Shown in pieces: positions 1 through 7,204 of a stretch of DNA of 19,553 nt (position 1 is its first letter; every line of letters starts with the position of its first letter). Under the pieces are notes generated by a model. The model saw only the letters and a program-made list of their open reading frames with translations, was not told where the DNA came from and made no database searches. The stretch comes from an uncultured Bacilli bacterium. GTDB lineage: Bacteria; Bacillota_I; Bacilli_A; RF39; UBA660. Location: positions 1-19,553 of the forward strand of contig CAKOXP010000022.1 of assembly GCA_934130175.1 (NCBI GenBank), read 5' to 3'. The translations under genes and the position numbers were made by a program.

Positions 1-28
1 CCCAGTTGAGTATAGAACTCAACTAGGG
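1..28 (-). terminator. Strong hairpin at window edge, possible terminator
   Basis: Ten base pairs (one G-T wobble) enclose a seven-base loop: minus-strand arms CCTAGTTGAG and CTCAACTGGG. It lies about 50 bases past the stop of the last cluster gene, where a terminator would be expected. Any T-run would fall outside the window, so termination is not proven. It could equally be a hairpin in the end of a mobile element (see 29-75). Confidence 0.4.
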
Positions 29-75
29 TTCAAATAAATTCTATTTAACTGTCTACTTTTTGTTGACTAGTTCAA
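29..75. mobile_element. Possible IS3/IS150-family terminal sequence (edge of an element outside the window)
   Basis: The minus strand reads CAACAAAAAGTAGACAGTT within this stretch. This resembles the terminal inverted repeats of IS150-group IS3 elements, in which an A-run followed by GTnGACA is typical (recalled from the family, not searched). No transposase is in the window and the partner repeat cannot be seen. The gene at 78-536 stops only a few bases away, so an insertion may have defined or clipped its end. Alternatively this is an ordinary AT-rich intergenic stretch. Confidence 0.3.
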
Positions 76-77
76 TT

Positions 78-536
78 TTATAGTACTTCTAAATCTATCT
101 TAGTAGCAATTGGTTTTTCTTCTTTTTCATGAATCATAAAGAAAATATTTGCTAGTGATAATCCATATAACATTATTTTCATAAAAGCTATAAAATCACT
201 AAAATAAGAAAAATTAATATTATATCCCATGATAGAATTTAATAACATATTTTTATCTAAAATACTTCTTAATCCTGCTACTAAAATACAACTAAAAACT
301 AAACAACAGGTTAGATTATAAAATATATTTGAATTAACACTTTTCTGATTCATTACAATATTTATAAAGAATAGAAATAAAATCAAAACAAAAGGTATAA
401 AGATAGGAATTGATTCAACTATGTTTTTATCAATTCTTTTATACATTGAAAGTATTATAAAAAACGATAATCCAAATCCTAAAATCAATAATATGAATTT
501 CAAAACCATAAAAATTCCATTTAGTATTTTCTTCAT
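78..536 (-). CDS. Four-helix membrane protein of unknown function (last gene of the TasA/SipW-like cluster)
   Basis: I do not recognise this 152-residue protein. It has four strongly hydrophobic stretches at about residues 8-30, 43-62, 72-92 and 112-135, joined by short loops, so it is almost certainly an integral membrane protein. The C-terminal tail is charged and ends in DLEVL, close to the DIEVI that ends the signal peptidase of the same cluster. Its ATG lies one base after the stop of the upstream gene, and its ribosome binding site (AGGTGAG) lies within that gene's last codons. The two are therefore probably translationally coupled and may form one membrane complex. No catalytic motif is visible. 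It could be a scaffold, export partner or immunity-type protein, but nothing in the sequence decides this. Confidence 0.85.
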   Translation of the reverse strand: MKKILNGIFMVLKFILLILGFGLSFFIILSMYKRIDKNIVESIPIFIPFVLILFLFFINIVMNQKSVNSNIFYNLTCCLVFSCILVAGLRSILDKNMLLNSIMGYNINFSYFSDFIAFMKIMLYGLSLANIFFMIHEKEEKPIATKIDLEVL

Positions 537-537
537 A

Positions 538-1224
538 TTATTTGCTCACCTCACTATACCATAACGAAACATCATATATGAAATCTATTGCTTCTGTATA
601 ATTATTTAATAAAGCATAATAACTATCTTTTGTTTGATCATACAAATCAATTTTATTTGAATTACTACTAAAATAATAACTACTATTATTTTTTATTACT
701 TTTTGAAGATAATCTGTAGATTTGATCAAATTATTAATATTATCTTCCATAAATGGCGCAACAGTTTTTAAATTATTTATTTGAATTTTACTATTATCCA
801 TAGTTGCTATTTCATATAGCTGTTTTACTAAACACTCATTAGCTATATTTATTTGATAAAATTGTTGCATATCATAAACATCTTTAATATTCATACTTTT
901 TTTATTAAGAATTTTATTAAAATCTTCATTATCTATTTTGGAAACACAAATATCAAGTCTTGATTTGACGCTAGCAAGACTATATATATCCTCATTACCT
1001 TTGTAACTATTAGGATCAAAACCACTAATATTATCTTTAATTTTTGATAGTTTTTCCTTTAAAGATAGATTAATCTTGAAATCACTATCTTGCTTTTGAT
1101 ATGTATTATTAACATCCTTATAATGATAAAAATTAAGAAATAATAGAAAAAAAGAAAAACCAAATATAATACCTGTAATAGAATAAGCAATAATATTACA
1201 ATACTCAATTAATAACTTCTTCAT
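538..1224 (-). CDS. Single-pass membrane protein with helical extracytoplasmic domain, unknown function
   Basis: The 228-residue product starts with one hydrophobic segment (about residues 10-33). About 190 polar residues follow that look mainly helical and coiled-coil-like (Lys, Asn, Ile and Leu-rich). With two Lys before the segment, the likely topology is N-in with the large domain outside. Cys93 and Cys131 are the only cysteines in that domain and could form a disulfide. I recognise no family. It sits between the anchored TasA-like protein and the four-helix membrane protein. Its AGGAG ribosome site overlaps the TAG stop of the preceding gene, which indicates one transcript. A role as an anchor or assembly platform for the secreted TasA-like proteins is a guess from position only. 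Confidence 0.85.
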   Translation of the reverse strand: MKKLLIEYCNIIAYSITGIIFGFSFFLLFLNFYHYKDVNNTYQKQDSDFKINLSLKEKLSKIKDNISGFDPNSYKGNEDIYSLASVKSRLDICVSKIDNEDFNKILNKKSMNIKDVYDMQQFYQINIANECLVKQLYEIATMDNSKIQINNLKTVAPFMEDNINNLIKSTDYLQKVIKNNSSYYFSSNSNKIDLYDQTKDSYYALLNNYTEAIDFIYDVSLWYSEVSK

Positions 1225-1236
1225 AATAACAATCTC

Positions 1237-1758
1237 CTAATCTGTAATTGGATTCACAGAAATAGTATAATTATATGTTTTTCCCATCCATTCAGTAGAT
1301 TCAATATCCCCCGTAACCCATATTTTTAATTCATATGATTTTTCTTGATTTGCCTTTAAAACATTTTTATCTAGAATATTGTTTTTTATTTCTGCTAAAT
1401 TGCCTGTTTTTATAACTGTTCCATTTGAACTTAATTGATAGTTAAGATATTTTCTACTTAATAATTTTGTTGATTTATCAGTAACAAAATCCTCTATTAA
1501 CAACTGATATTGTGAAATAGATTTTCCTCTATTTTTAATTTTAAACTTATATGGTTTAACTGTATCTAGTTGATCATCACTTAGTGGTTGTTGTTCTTCC
1601 AAATTAACTTTTCCTGAATCATTCAATTCAATTTCCAAAGTATTAACAGAAACTATTGGTTTTCTGTTATTAAAGTATAAAAAGCTATAATATGAAAGCA
1701 AAAATATTGCTACTAATAAAACTATACCACCTACTACAAAAAATAAACCTTTTTTCAT
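1237..1758 (-). CDS. Membrane-anchored TasA-like protein, fourth and most divergent paralogue
   Basis: The start is the ATG at 1758 (173 residues), because the GTG three codons upstream lies inside the ribosome site AGGTGA. An N-terminal hydrophobic segment (about residues 4-28) ends in SYYSFLYF and lacks the Tyr-Ala cleavage signature of its three neighbours, so it may stay anchored. The rest resembles those neighbours in pattern: a strand after the membrane segment, then PLSDDQ (compare ALPISD), a long middle region, and near the C-terminus YELKIWVTGD followed by YTISVN (compare FRLRMWLAD and VKVNVY). This suggests the same beta-sandwich fold. It starts 11 bases after the signal peptidase gene, so the two are co-expressed. 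It could be a TapA-like anchor or minor subunit of a fibre. That function is inference; the relationship rests on motif comparison by eye. Confidence 0.75.
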   Translation of the reverse strand: MKKGLFFVVGGIVLLVAIFLLSYYSFLYFNNRKPIVSVNTLEIELNDSGKVNLEEQQPLSDDQLDTVKPYKFKIKNRGKSISQYQLLIEDFVTDKSTKLLSRKYLNYQLSSNGTVIKTGNLAEIKNNILDKNVLKANQEKSYELKIWVTGDIESTEWMGKTYNYTISVNPITD

Positions 1759-1769
1759 AAATATCACCT

Positions 1770-2513
1770 CTATATAACTTCTATATCATCATCACTAGTA
1801 TGATCTTCTTCTTTTTCTTTTAAATCTACTTTATCTATAACTTGATTATCTTCACCAATTAGCTCAAGATTAGGTTCTGACTTAGTTGTAGTTAATTGTT
1901 TTTTGGGACTAATTGTTTTTCTAACAGACTTAACTAATTTTATAATATCATATATTACTATTCCTAAACATGGTATTACTACCAACAATAACCAACCATA
2001 ACTCTGAGTCAAAACATATTGAATATAACCTATTTTTGGAATCTTTAATATAACTCTACCATAGATATTATCAGCAGAAACTAATGCAGTATCTTCACTA
2101 TTGTTATTATCGCCCTTAGTTCTAAATAATAAATTTCCATCTTTTGATTTTTCGATACCAACAATTCTATGAGTTATAGTCAAGCCTGAATATCTAGGAT
2201 CACTTGAATTAAAAGTAATTATATCTCCAACTTTTAATTGTTCTGGTTCTTCCCTTAATATTATAATTGCATCTTCAACTTTAATTGTAGGAACCATACT
2301 GGGACTTATTATTACATATGCCCCTAATAAAGGTGGTTTAGTTTCTCCTGCCTTAATATTTTTTACCAAATCTACAACATAAGCAGAAAATCCAACAGCT
2401 ACTAAAATCAATATTATCAAGATTGAATATAAAAAGACCTTTGCGACAAAATGATAAATCTTATATGCAATATCAAATACTTTTTTTACATCATTTGACT
2501 TTGTATCTGTCAT
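1770..2513 (-). CDS. sipW: Signal peptidase I of the ER/SipW type (S26B family)
   Basis: Membrane serine protease that removes signal peptides from exported proteins. The ATG at 2513 (247 residues) is chosen because it lies 8 bases after AAGGAG; the in-frame GTG upstream overlaps that site. A membrane segment lies at about residues 24-47. The catalytic region reads VIISPSMVPT with the nucleophile Ser72. ITHRIVGI carries His115 where the bacterial type-I enzymes have Lys, which is the mark of the archaeal/ER-like Ser-His class. The conserved KGDNN box is at 133-137. A second membrane segment lies at about 172-190. A 55-residue acidic and charged cytoplasmic tail ending in DIEVI follows and is unusual. 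In Bacillus, SipW processes TasA and TapA. Here three TasA-like proteins with matching signal peptides lie immediately upstream, which makes them the probable substrates. Confidence 0.92.
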   Translation of the reverse strand: MTDTKSNDVKKVFDIAYKIYHFVAKVFLYSILIILILVAVGFSAYVVDLVKNIKAGETKPPLLGAYVIISPSMVPTIKVEDAIIILREEPEQLKVGDIITFNSSDPRYSGLTITHRIVGIEKSKDGNLLFRTKGDNNNSEDTALVSADNIYGRVILKIPKIGYIQYVLTQSYGWLLLVVIPCLGIVIYDIIKLVKSVRKTISPKKQLTTTKSEPNLELIGEDNQVIDKVDLKEKEEDHTSDDDIEVI

Positions 2514-2545
2514 TTTGCCCACTCCTTCTATTCTATACTAAGTAT

Positions 2546-2554
2546 ATAATAGCA
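2546..2554 (-). promoter_or_regulatory. Candidate extended -10 promoter for sipW
   Basis: TGCTATTAT on the minus strand fits the extended -10 pattern TGnTATAAT with one mismatch. It lies about 30 bases before the sipW ATG, in the largest gap inside the cluster (76 bases). No good -35 hexamer is seen. Matches are easy to find by chance in DNA this AT-rich. Confidence 0.35.
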
Positions 2555-2589
2555 TGAAACAAGAAAAATTGCACTAAAAAAGTAAATAT

Positions 2590-3171
2590 TTACATACTAG
2601 AATAAACATTTACTTTTACCTTGAATGATCTTGATACATCATCATATTTATAACTATCTGCAAGCCACATTCTAAAACGATATTTTTTACTTATAATATT
2701 TTTCTTATTATCCCCATTCACAAATGAAGAAGAATATAGTAACATTCCTTTTTCGTCATTCATACTGTAAGTTTTAGGTTCTAAAACAGACTTATACTCA
2801 TTACCATTTAATTCCTCTAAATATAATTTTACATCTCTGTAATCCAATCCATTTTGTACTGGAATTTCCTTAGCATACAAGTCATAATTTATAGTTGTTG
2901 TCCCTGCTATTGTTGCCTTTAAAGTAAAATCAAAATACTCATTTTGCTTTTTTCCTACTTCATCTGTTATAGGTAAAGCACTATCTATTTTTATAATATT
3001 AGTATCACTTTCTAAATATTCTAACTGAATAGAACCTGTAGTGAGAATATTTTCTTTCTTAGATAATGATGTATAATTATAAATTGCATAAGTAACACCT
3101 GTAATTACAATAATTAACAAAGCTACTCCAAATACTGATAACAATAACTCTCTTGTTTCTTCTTTCTTCAT
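2590..3171 (-). CDS. TasA/camelysin-like secreted protein C
   Basis: A 193-residue exported protein. After a charged start there is a hydrophobic helix (about 8-28) ending GVTYAIYNY, the Tyr-Ala pattern of signal peptides cut by SipW-type peptidases. The mature part begins ILTTGSIQLEY, comparable to the region just after the cleavage site in TasA and camelysins. It then shows ALPISDEVGK, EYFDFTLKATIAGTT, VKLYLEEL, and near the end YRFRMWLADSY and FKVKVNVY. The same blocks recur in order in the two upstream genes, so the three are tandem paralogues of a beta-sandwich fibre-type protein. AGGAG sits six bases before the ATG. TasA forms extracellular fibres in biofilms; that this one does so too is inference. 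A different cell-wall-linked surface protein remains possible. Confidence 0.82.
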   Translation of the reverse strand: MKKEETRELLLSVFGVALLIIVITGVTYAIYNYTSLSKKENILTTGSIQLEYLESDTNIIKIDSALPITDEVGKKQNEYFDFTLKATIAGTTTINYDLYAKEIPVQNGLDYRDVKLYLEELNGNEYKSVLEPKTYSMNDEKGMLLYSSSFVNGDNKKNIISKKYRFRMWLADSYKYDDVSRSFKVKVNVYSSM

Positions 3172-3200
3172 AAAAATCTCCTACATAAAAAGTAAAAGCA

Positions 3201-3824
3201 CTATTTTTGTGCTTTTGCATATACATTTATTCTAACTGTATATGATAATACCTGATTAGTTGGGGCCTTTTCATCTATCCACATTCTTAATCTATAATTA
3301 TCAGAACTTGTAGAATTTTTACTAACTGTTTTTAAAATCATAGAGCCTCTTGGTGACCCAATTTTACTTTGTTCTGATATTGGAATGAAATTAGAAGGTT
3401 CCATAACAGATTCATATGTTCCACTCTTTTGTTGTTCTAAATATAATTTAATATTAGAATCTGGAACTGTAGAACTTTTATCTTTAATTGCTGCTATTTC
3501 ATAAACTAATTTAGCCTTACCAACAATTGTAGAATTAATAGTAAAATCAAAATACTCTCCTTTTCCCTTCAAAGTTTTACCTACTACATCACTTATAGGT
3601 AAAGCATTTGTAATAGAAATACCATTTGTATCTTCAGTATACGTCATGGAAATATTTCCTGTTGAAATAGAATTAGGATTACTATCATTTGGTACTTCTT
3701 GAAATGTAGCAAATGATATGCTTATCACAGATATTACAAGAATAGTTAAAATTAATATAGATAGTAATATTCTTCTAGATGTTTTTCTATCTATTTGTTG
3801 TTCTCTTTCTTTTTCATCATTCAT
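3201..3824 (-). CDS. TasA/camelysin-like secreted protein B
   Basis: The product is 207 residues. The N-terminus is strongly charged (about 18 residues), then a hydrophobic helix (about 19-39) ends SISFATFQ, a slightly altered form of the Tyr-Ala signal. ISTGNISMTY, ALPISDVVGK, EYFDFTINSTIVGK, IKLYLEQQ, VMEPSNF and YRLRMWIDEK follow in the same order as in the flanking paralogues. It is the odd one of the three: WLAD is replaced by WIDE, it has an extra Gly/Pro/Ser-rich stretch in the middle, and the signal has Phe in place of Tyr. It starts 14 bases after the previous gene, whose stop overlaps its ribosome site (AGGGAG). It is likely co-translated and co-secreted with proteins A and C, perhaps as a minor or alternative subunit (inference). 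Confidence 0.82.
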   Translation of the reverse strand: MNDEKEREQQIDRKTSRRILLSILILTILVISVISISFATFQEVPNDSNPNSISTGNISMTYTEDTNGISITNALPISDVVGKTLKGKGEYFDFTINSTIVGKAKLVYEIAAIKDKSSTVPDSNIKLYLEQQKSGTYESVMEPSNFIPISEQSKIGSPRGSMILKTVSKNSTSSDNYRLRMWIDEKAPTNQVLSYTVRINVYAKAQK

Positions 3825-3838
3825 CTTTTAAAACTCCC

Positions 3839-4456
3839 TTATTTGGCATCTGCTTTAACATTTACTTTTATTTTAAATTCATTACTTTTTGCTGTTACTT
3901 CATAAGTATCAGCAAGCCACATTCTTAATCTAAAAGAATGAACTCCACTATTTGTAAATGACCCAGTATATAAAGTTTTTGCACCTGTTGTCAATGTTGA
4001 ATCCTTCAAACTATAATAAGTTGGAACATCTGAATCATACCCAGAAATTGGTTGATCAGTAGTACCATCAGTTAGATATATTTTTACATATTTATCATCT
4101 AATGGATTCTCAACACTTTCCTTTGTTGCATATACTTCATAATTAATTCTTGTAGTACCCGCAATAGAACTAGAAACACTGAAATCAAAGAAACTATTAT
4201 TAGAGTCTTCATTATTATCTAATTTTTTTCCTACACTATCACTAGTTGGCATAGCATTTGTTAGTTTTATACCATTAGAATTTTCTGTATAACTGAAAAC
4301 TATAGATCCTGTAGTAATAACATTATTCTTTTGTCCAGCTTTCTGATATACAAAGGCTGCATAAGTTATTCCTATAACTGAAATTACTAACAAAAAAACC
4401 AAAATTCCAGATAATATAATTTTTGACTTATTGCCATCTTTGTTTTCTGTTTTCAT
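3839..4456 (-). CDS. TasA/camelysin-like secreted protein A (first of the tandem set)
   Basis: The product is 205 residues. Basic residues precede a hydrophobic helix (about 13-33) ending GITYAAFVYQ, the clearest SipW-type signal of the three. The mature region shows VITTGSIVFSY, AMPTSDSVGK, FFDFSVSSSIAGTT, VKIYLTDG, FRLRMWLADTY and FKIKVNVKAD. It shares these blocks with the next two genes but differs through much of the sequence between them, so the duplication is old. It lies 53 bases downstream of tatD with no clear terminator between, so it may be read from the tatD transcript or from an unrecognised promoter in that gap. Extracellular fibre or matrix subunit is the best family-based guess. 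The paralogy itself is visible in the sequence. Confidence 0.83.
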   Translation of the reverse strand: MKTENKDGNKSKIILSGILVFLLVISVIGITYAAFVYQKAGQKNNVITTGSIVFSYTENSNGIKLTNAMPTSDSVGKKLDNNEDSNNSFFDFSVSSSIAGTTRINYEVYATKESVENPLDDKYVKIYLTDGTTDQPISGYDSDVPTYYSLKDSTLTTGAKTLYTGSFTNSGVHSFRLRMWLADTYEVTAKSNEFKIKVNVKADAK

Positions 4457-4509
4457 CTTTCCACCATCCTAACATTAACTTTATCTTTTCTAAAACTAAG
4501 ATATCATAA

Positions 4510-5268
4510 TTAGCTATCTAAGTCAAACAAATTATAAGTGTTTTCAAGGGTTGTAGTCGAAACACTTTCTAAACTAATATCTTTTATATCAGCAATTTTT
4601 TGAGCAATAATAGGAATATATTTGGAACTATTTGTTTTTCCACGGAATGGTTCTGGAGTAAGATAGGGACTATCTGTTTCTAAAACTATATTTTCAAGAG
4701 ATATCTTTTCTATAACATTTGAAAGTTTACTATTTTTAAAAGTTAAAACTCCACCTATTCCCAGCTTAAATCCCATTGAAATATAAATATTAGCAACTTC
4801 TAAACTTCCTGAAAAACAATGAATAATTCCTTTTACCTTATATTTTTTTAAAATATCTATTGTGTCTTTAACAGCATCACGACTATGAATTACAACAGGA
4901 AGATTTAATTCTTCTGCCATAGATAATTGTTTTTCAAATAAATCTTTTTGTAAATTAATATTATCTTTTCCATAATGATAATCAAGACCTATTTCACCAA
5001 TTCCAACAATCTTTTTATTTTTTTGAATTAATTCTTTCATATAATCTAAATCAGTATTTTTAATATAATTAGCTTCTTCAGGATGATATCCAATAGTAGC
5101 GTATATATCCTCATATTCATTAATATATCTAAAACTGTTTTTAATTTCTTCTCTAGTACATAAAGAAATTATCATTTTATCTATACCAGCTTTCTTATTT
5201 TCTTTATAAACTAAATTAATATCGTCATAATATTCACTAGACATATGACAATGTGTATCTATAAACAT
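4510..5268 (-). CDS. tatD: TatD-family metal-dependent deoxyribonuclease
   Basis: A cytoplasmic TIM-barrel hydrolase of the amidohydrolase superfamily. Family members show 3'-5' exonuclease activity on DNA or RNA and may act in DNA repair or RNA quality control. The ATG at 5268 (252 residues) is chosen over the in-frame GTG at 5277, which lies inside AGGTGA. Metal ligands are all present: His6 and His8 in DTHCH, Glu92 in GEIGLD, His128 in VIHSRDA, His150 in IHCFSG and Asp199 in ETDSPYL. Length is normal for the family. In Bacillus tatD (yabD) also follows metS. Here one small membrane-protein gene and its terminator lie between, so tatD probably has its own weak promoter or depends on read-through. 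Confidence 0.96.
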   Translation of the reverse strand: MFIDTHCHMSSEYYDDINLVYKENKKAGIDKMIISLCTREEIKNSFRYINEYEDIYATIGYHPEEANYIKNTDLDYMKELIQKNKKIVGIGEIGLDYHYGKDNINLQKDLFEKQLSMAEELNLPVVIHSRDAVKDTIDILKKYKVKGIIHCFSGSLEVANIYISMGFKLGIGGVLTFKNSKLSNVIEKISLENIVLETDSPYLTPEPFRGKTNSSKYIPIIAQKIADIKDISLESVSTTTLENTYNLFDLDS

Positions 5269-5295
5269 TTCTATCACCTAAAATAATAATAAAAC

Positions 5296-5321
5296 AAAAA
5301 AATATCACTTTCAATGATATT
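5296..5321 (-). terminator. Intrinsic terminator after the small membrane protein gene
   Basis: On the minus strand, AATATCA and TGATATT pair around a seven-base loop and a T-run (5296-5302) follows directly. It starts six bases past the stop at 5327 and ends before the tatD ribosome site. Confidence 0.7.
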
Positions 5322-5326
5322 TTAAA

Positions 5327-5491
5327 TTATTTCCTTGAACTTACTTTTAACTTTATATAATATATTGTAATTATTACAAAATACAATATATCTATTGGTT
5401 CTTTACCTATTATTACCAATGGAAGCATTGCTAATAAAAATAGAAAATAGAAAAAATTAACAGTAAATAGTTTTTCTATCCTATGTTGCAT
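5327..5491 (-). CDS. Small two-helix membrane protein, unknown function
   Basis: A 54-residue product. The ATG at 5491 is preferred because AAAGGAG lies 8 bases before it; an ATG six codons upstream lacks a ribosome site. Two hydrophobic stretches (about residues 11-29 and 33-46) flank a short GKEPID turn, and the C-terminus is basic (KLKVSSRK). I recognise no family. It appears to be a single-gene unit: an extended -10 motif upstream and an intrinsic terminator downstream bracket it. This argues that it is a real gene rather than a chance frame. It may be lineage-specific. Confidence 0.6.
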   Translation of the reverse strand: MQHRIEKLFTVNFFYFLFLLAMLPLVIIGKEPIDILYFVIITIYYIKLKVSSRK

Positions 5492-5546
5492 AAAGATATC
5501 TCCTTTCATAAAATATTTACTACTTCAGATTCTACTACGCACAACT

Positions 5547-5555
5547 ATTTTAACA
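5547..5555 (-). promoter_or_regulatory. Candidate extended -10 promoter for the small membrane protein gene
   Basis: TGTTAAAAT on the minus strand, about 56 bases before the start at 5491 and just beyond the metG terminator. No convincing -35 box is seen. Confidence 0.4.
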
Positions 5556-5570
5556 TATCACAAAATATCA

Positions 5571-5609
5571 AAAAAAAGACAAAAACCAGAAACGAATTTG
5601 TCTTTTTTT
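5571..5609 (-). terminator. metG intrinsic terminator (symmetrical)
   Basis: Thirteen bases (5571-5583) pair perfectly with 5597-5609 around a 13-base loop. The core is GACAAA/TTTGTC, flanked by A7 and T7, so it would also stop transcription arriving from the other strand. It begins 20 bases past the metG stop. Confidence 0.85.
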
Positions 5610-5628
5610 ACCTTGTTTACATAAATTT

Positions 5629-7170
5629 TTACAGATTATGTTCCTTTTTGAAAGATTCTAAATCAATTCTTTGAAATAAAGGAGAAGCTTCATTTAAACT
5701 ATAAATATTATTATCTACAAAATTTAAGCTTTCATTTTCATTATTTATTTGATGTTTAATAGATTCTGCTGTATCAGGTAAATATGCACTTAAGAATAAA
5801 GCACTTACTCTGATTGATTCTAATAAATTGTATAAAACTGTCATTAATCTTTCTTTTTTAGCCTCATCCTTTGCCAAAACCCATGGAGTTGTTTCATCTA
5901 TATATTTATTACTTGCTCTAAGTAAATTAAATATTTCTGTTACAGCCTCACTTATTTCAAGTTTTGACATTTTGTCCTCTACTTTTTCTTCTAATGAATT
6001 AATACTCTTAATAAATTCTTCATCAAAACTATCCATAACTTTTGGATTAGATATTTTACCATCAAAGTATTTATGTCCCATAGTAATTGTTCTTTGAACT
6101 AAATTTCCTAAGATATTTGCTAAATCACCATTAATTCTTTCTATCAACAAGTCATATGTAATATTTCCATCACTTGAAAATGGTATTTCATGAATTAAAT
6201 AATATCTTACTGCATCTACTCCAAATAAATTTACTAAGTCATCTGCATAAATAACATTTCCTTTACTCTTACTCATTTTATCGTTATTCATTAAAAGCCA
6301 AGGATGGCCAAAAACTTTTTTAGGAAGTTCTAGACCAAGAGACCATAAAAAGCATGGCCAATAAATAGAATGGAAGCGAATAATATCTTTACCAATTAAA
6401 TGAAGGTCTGCAGGCCAATATTTCTTAAACATATCACTTTGATTATCTACATCATAACCAATATTAGTTATATAGTTTGTTAAAGCATCTAACCATACAT
6501 AAACAACATGTTTAGGATCAAAATCTACAGGTATTCCCCAAGAAAAAGAAGTTCTAGATACACATAAATCTTGTAATCCTGGTTTAATAAAGTTATTCAT
6601 CATCTCATTTTTTCTAGATTCTGGTTGAATAAAATCAGGATGAGATTCAATATAATCTTCTAATTTCTTTTGATATTTTGATAATTTAAAGAAATAAGCT
6701 TCTTCTTTTGATTCATGAACCTCTCTTCCACAATCAGGACATTTACCATCAACTAATTGGGATTCAGTCCAAAATGATTCACATGGAGTACAATAAAGGC
6801 CCTTATATTCACCTTTATAAATATCTCCTTGATCATACATTTTCTTAAATATATGTTGAACAACTTCTTCATGTTTTTTATCAGTTGTTCTAACAAATTT
6901 ATCATAACTAGTATTCATAATATCCCATATTCTTTTTATTTCTCCTGAAATATTATCAACATACTCTTGAGGTGTTACATTAGCCTCTTTGGCCTTTAGT
7001 TCAATTTTTTCACCATGTTCATCTGTACCAGTTTGAAAATAAACATCATATCCTTTTAATCTTTTATATCTTGCGATAGCATCTGCTAAAACAACCTCAT
7101 AAGTATTTCCAATATGTGGCTTAGCTGATGTATAAGCAATTGCTGTACTTATATAAAATTTTTCTTTCAT
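5629..7170 (-). CDS. metG: Methionyl-tRNA synthetase
   Basis: Class I synthetase charging tRNA-Met with methionine in the cytoplasm. The ATP-binding signature is PHIGN at residues 18-22 (the HIGH motif) and KMSKS at 298-302. A four-cysteine zinc knuckle (Cys127, 130, 144, 147) lies in the connective domain. The anticodon-binding helical domain follows, and the protein ends at 513 residues. It therefore lacks the C-terminal OB-fold tRNA-binding domain present in the roughly 660-residue Bacillus enzyme, as in several Mollicutes. AGGAGG lies 9 bases before the ATG. Expression is controlled by the methionine T-box leader immediately upstream and ends at a strong hairpin terminator, so metG is probably transcribed alone. 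In Bacillus metS likewise lies between an AbrB-fold gene and tatD. Confidence 0.98.
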   Translation of the reverse strand: MKEKFYISTAIAYTSAKPHIGNTYEVVLADAIARYKRLKGYDVYFQTGTDEHGEKIELKAKEANVTPQEYVDNISGEIKRIWDIMNTSYDKFVRTTDKKHEEVVQHIFKKMYDQGDIYKGEYKGLYCTPCESFWTESQLVDGKCPDCGREVHESKEEAYFFKLSKYQKKLEDYIESHPDFIQPESRKNEMMNNFIKPGLQDLCVSRTSFSWGIPVDFDPKHVVYVWLDALTNYITNIGYDVDNQSDMFKKYWPADLHLIGKDIIRFHSIYWPCFLWSLGLELPKKVFGHPWLLMNNDKMSKSKGNVIYADDLVNLFGVDAVRYYLIHEIPFSSDGNITYDLLIERINGDLANILGNLVQRTITMGHKYFDGKISNPKVMDSFDEEFIKSINSLEEKVEDKMSKLEISEAVTEIFNLLRASNKYIDETTPWVLAKDEAKKERLMTVLYNLLESIRVSALFLSAYLPDTAESIKHQINNENESLNFVDNNIYSLNEASPLFQRIDLESFKKEHNL

Positions 7171-7204
7171 AAATATTCCTCCTTCTACAAAAGTTTATCT
7201 ATAA

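Noticed and set aside
2576..2593. GTAAATATTTAC followed by T6 after the third TasA-like gene, as a terminator
   Set aside because: A loopless AT-only palindrome that could form only about four pairs; too weak to call.
5483..5674. Plus-strand open frame of 63 codons
   Set aside because: It runs through the metG terminator hairpin and the end of metG, has no good ribosome site and reads as low-complexity sequence.
5828..6097. Plus-strand open frame of 89 codons
   Set aside because: Antisense to well-conserved metG sequence; a by-product of AT-rich codon use.
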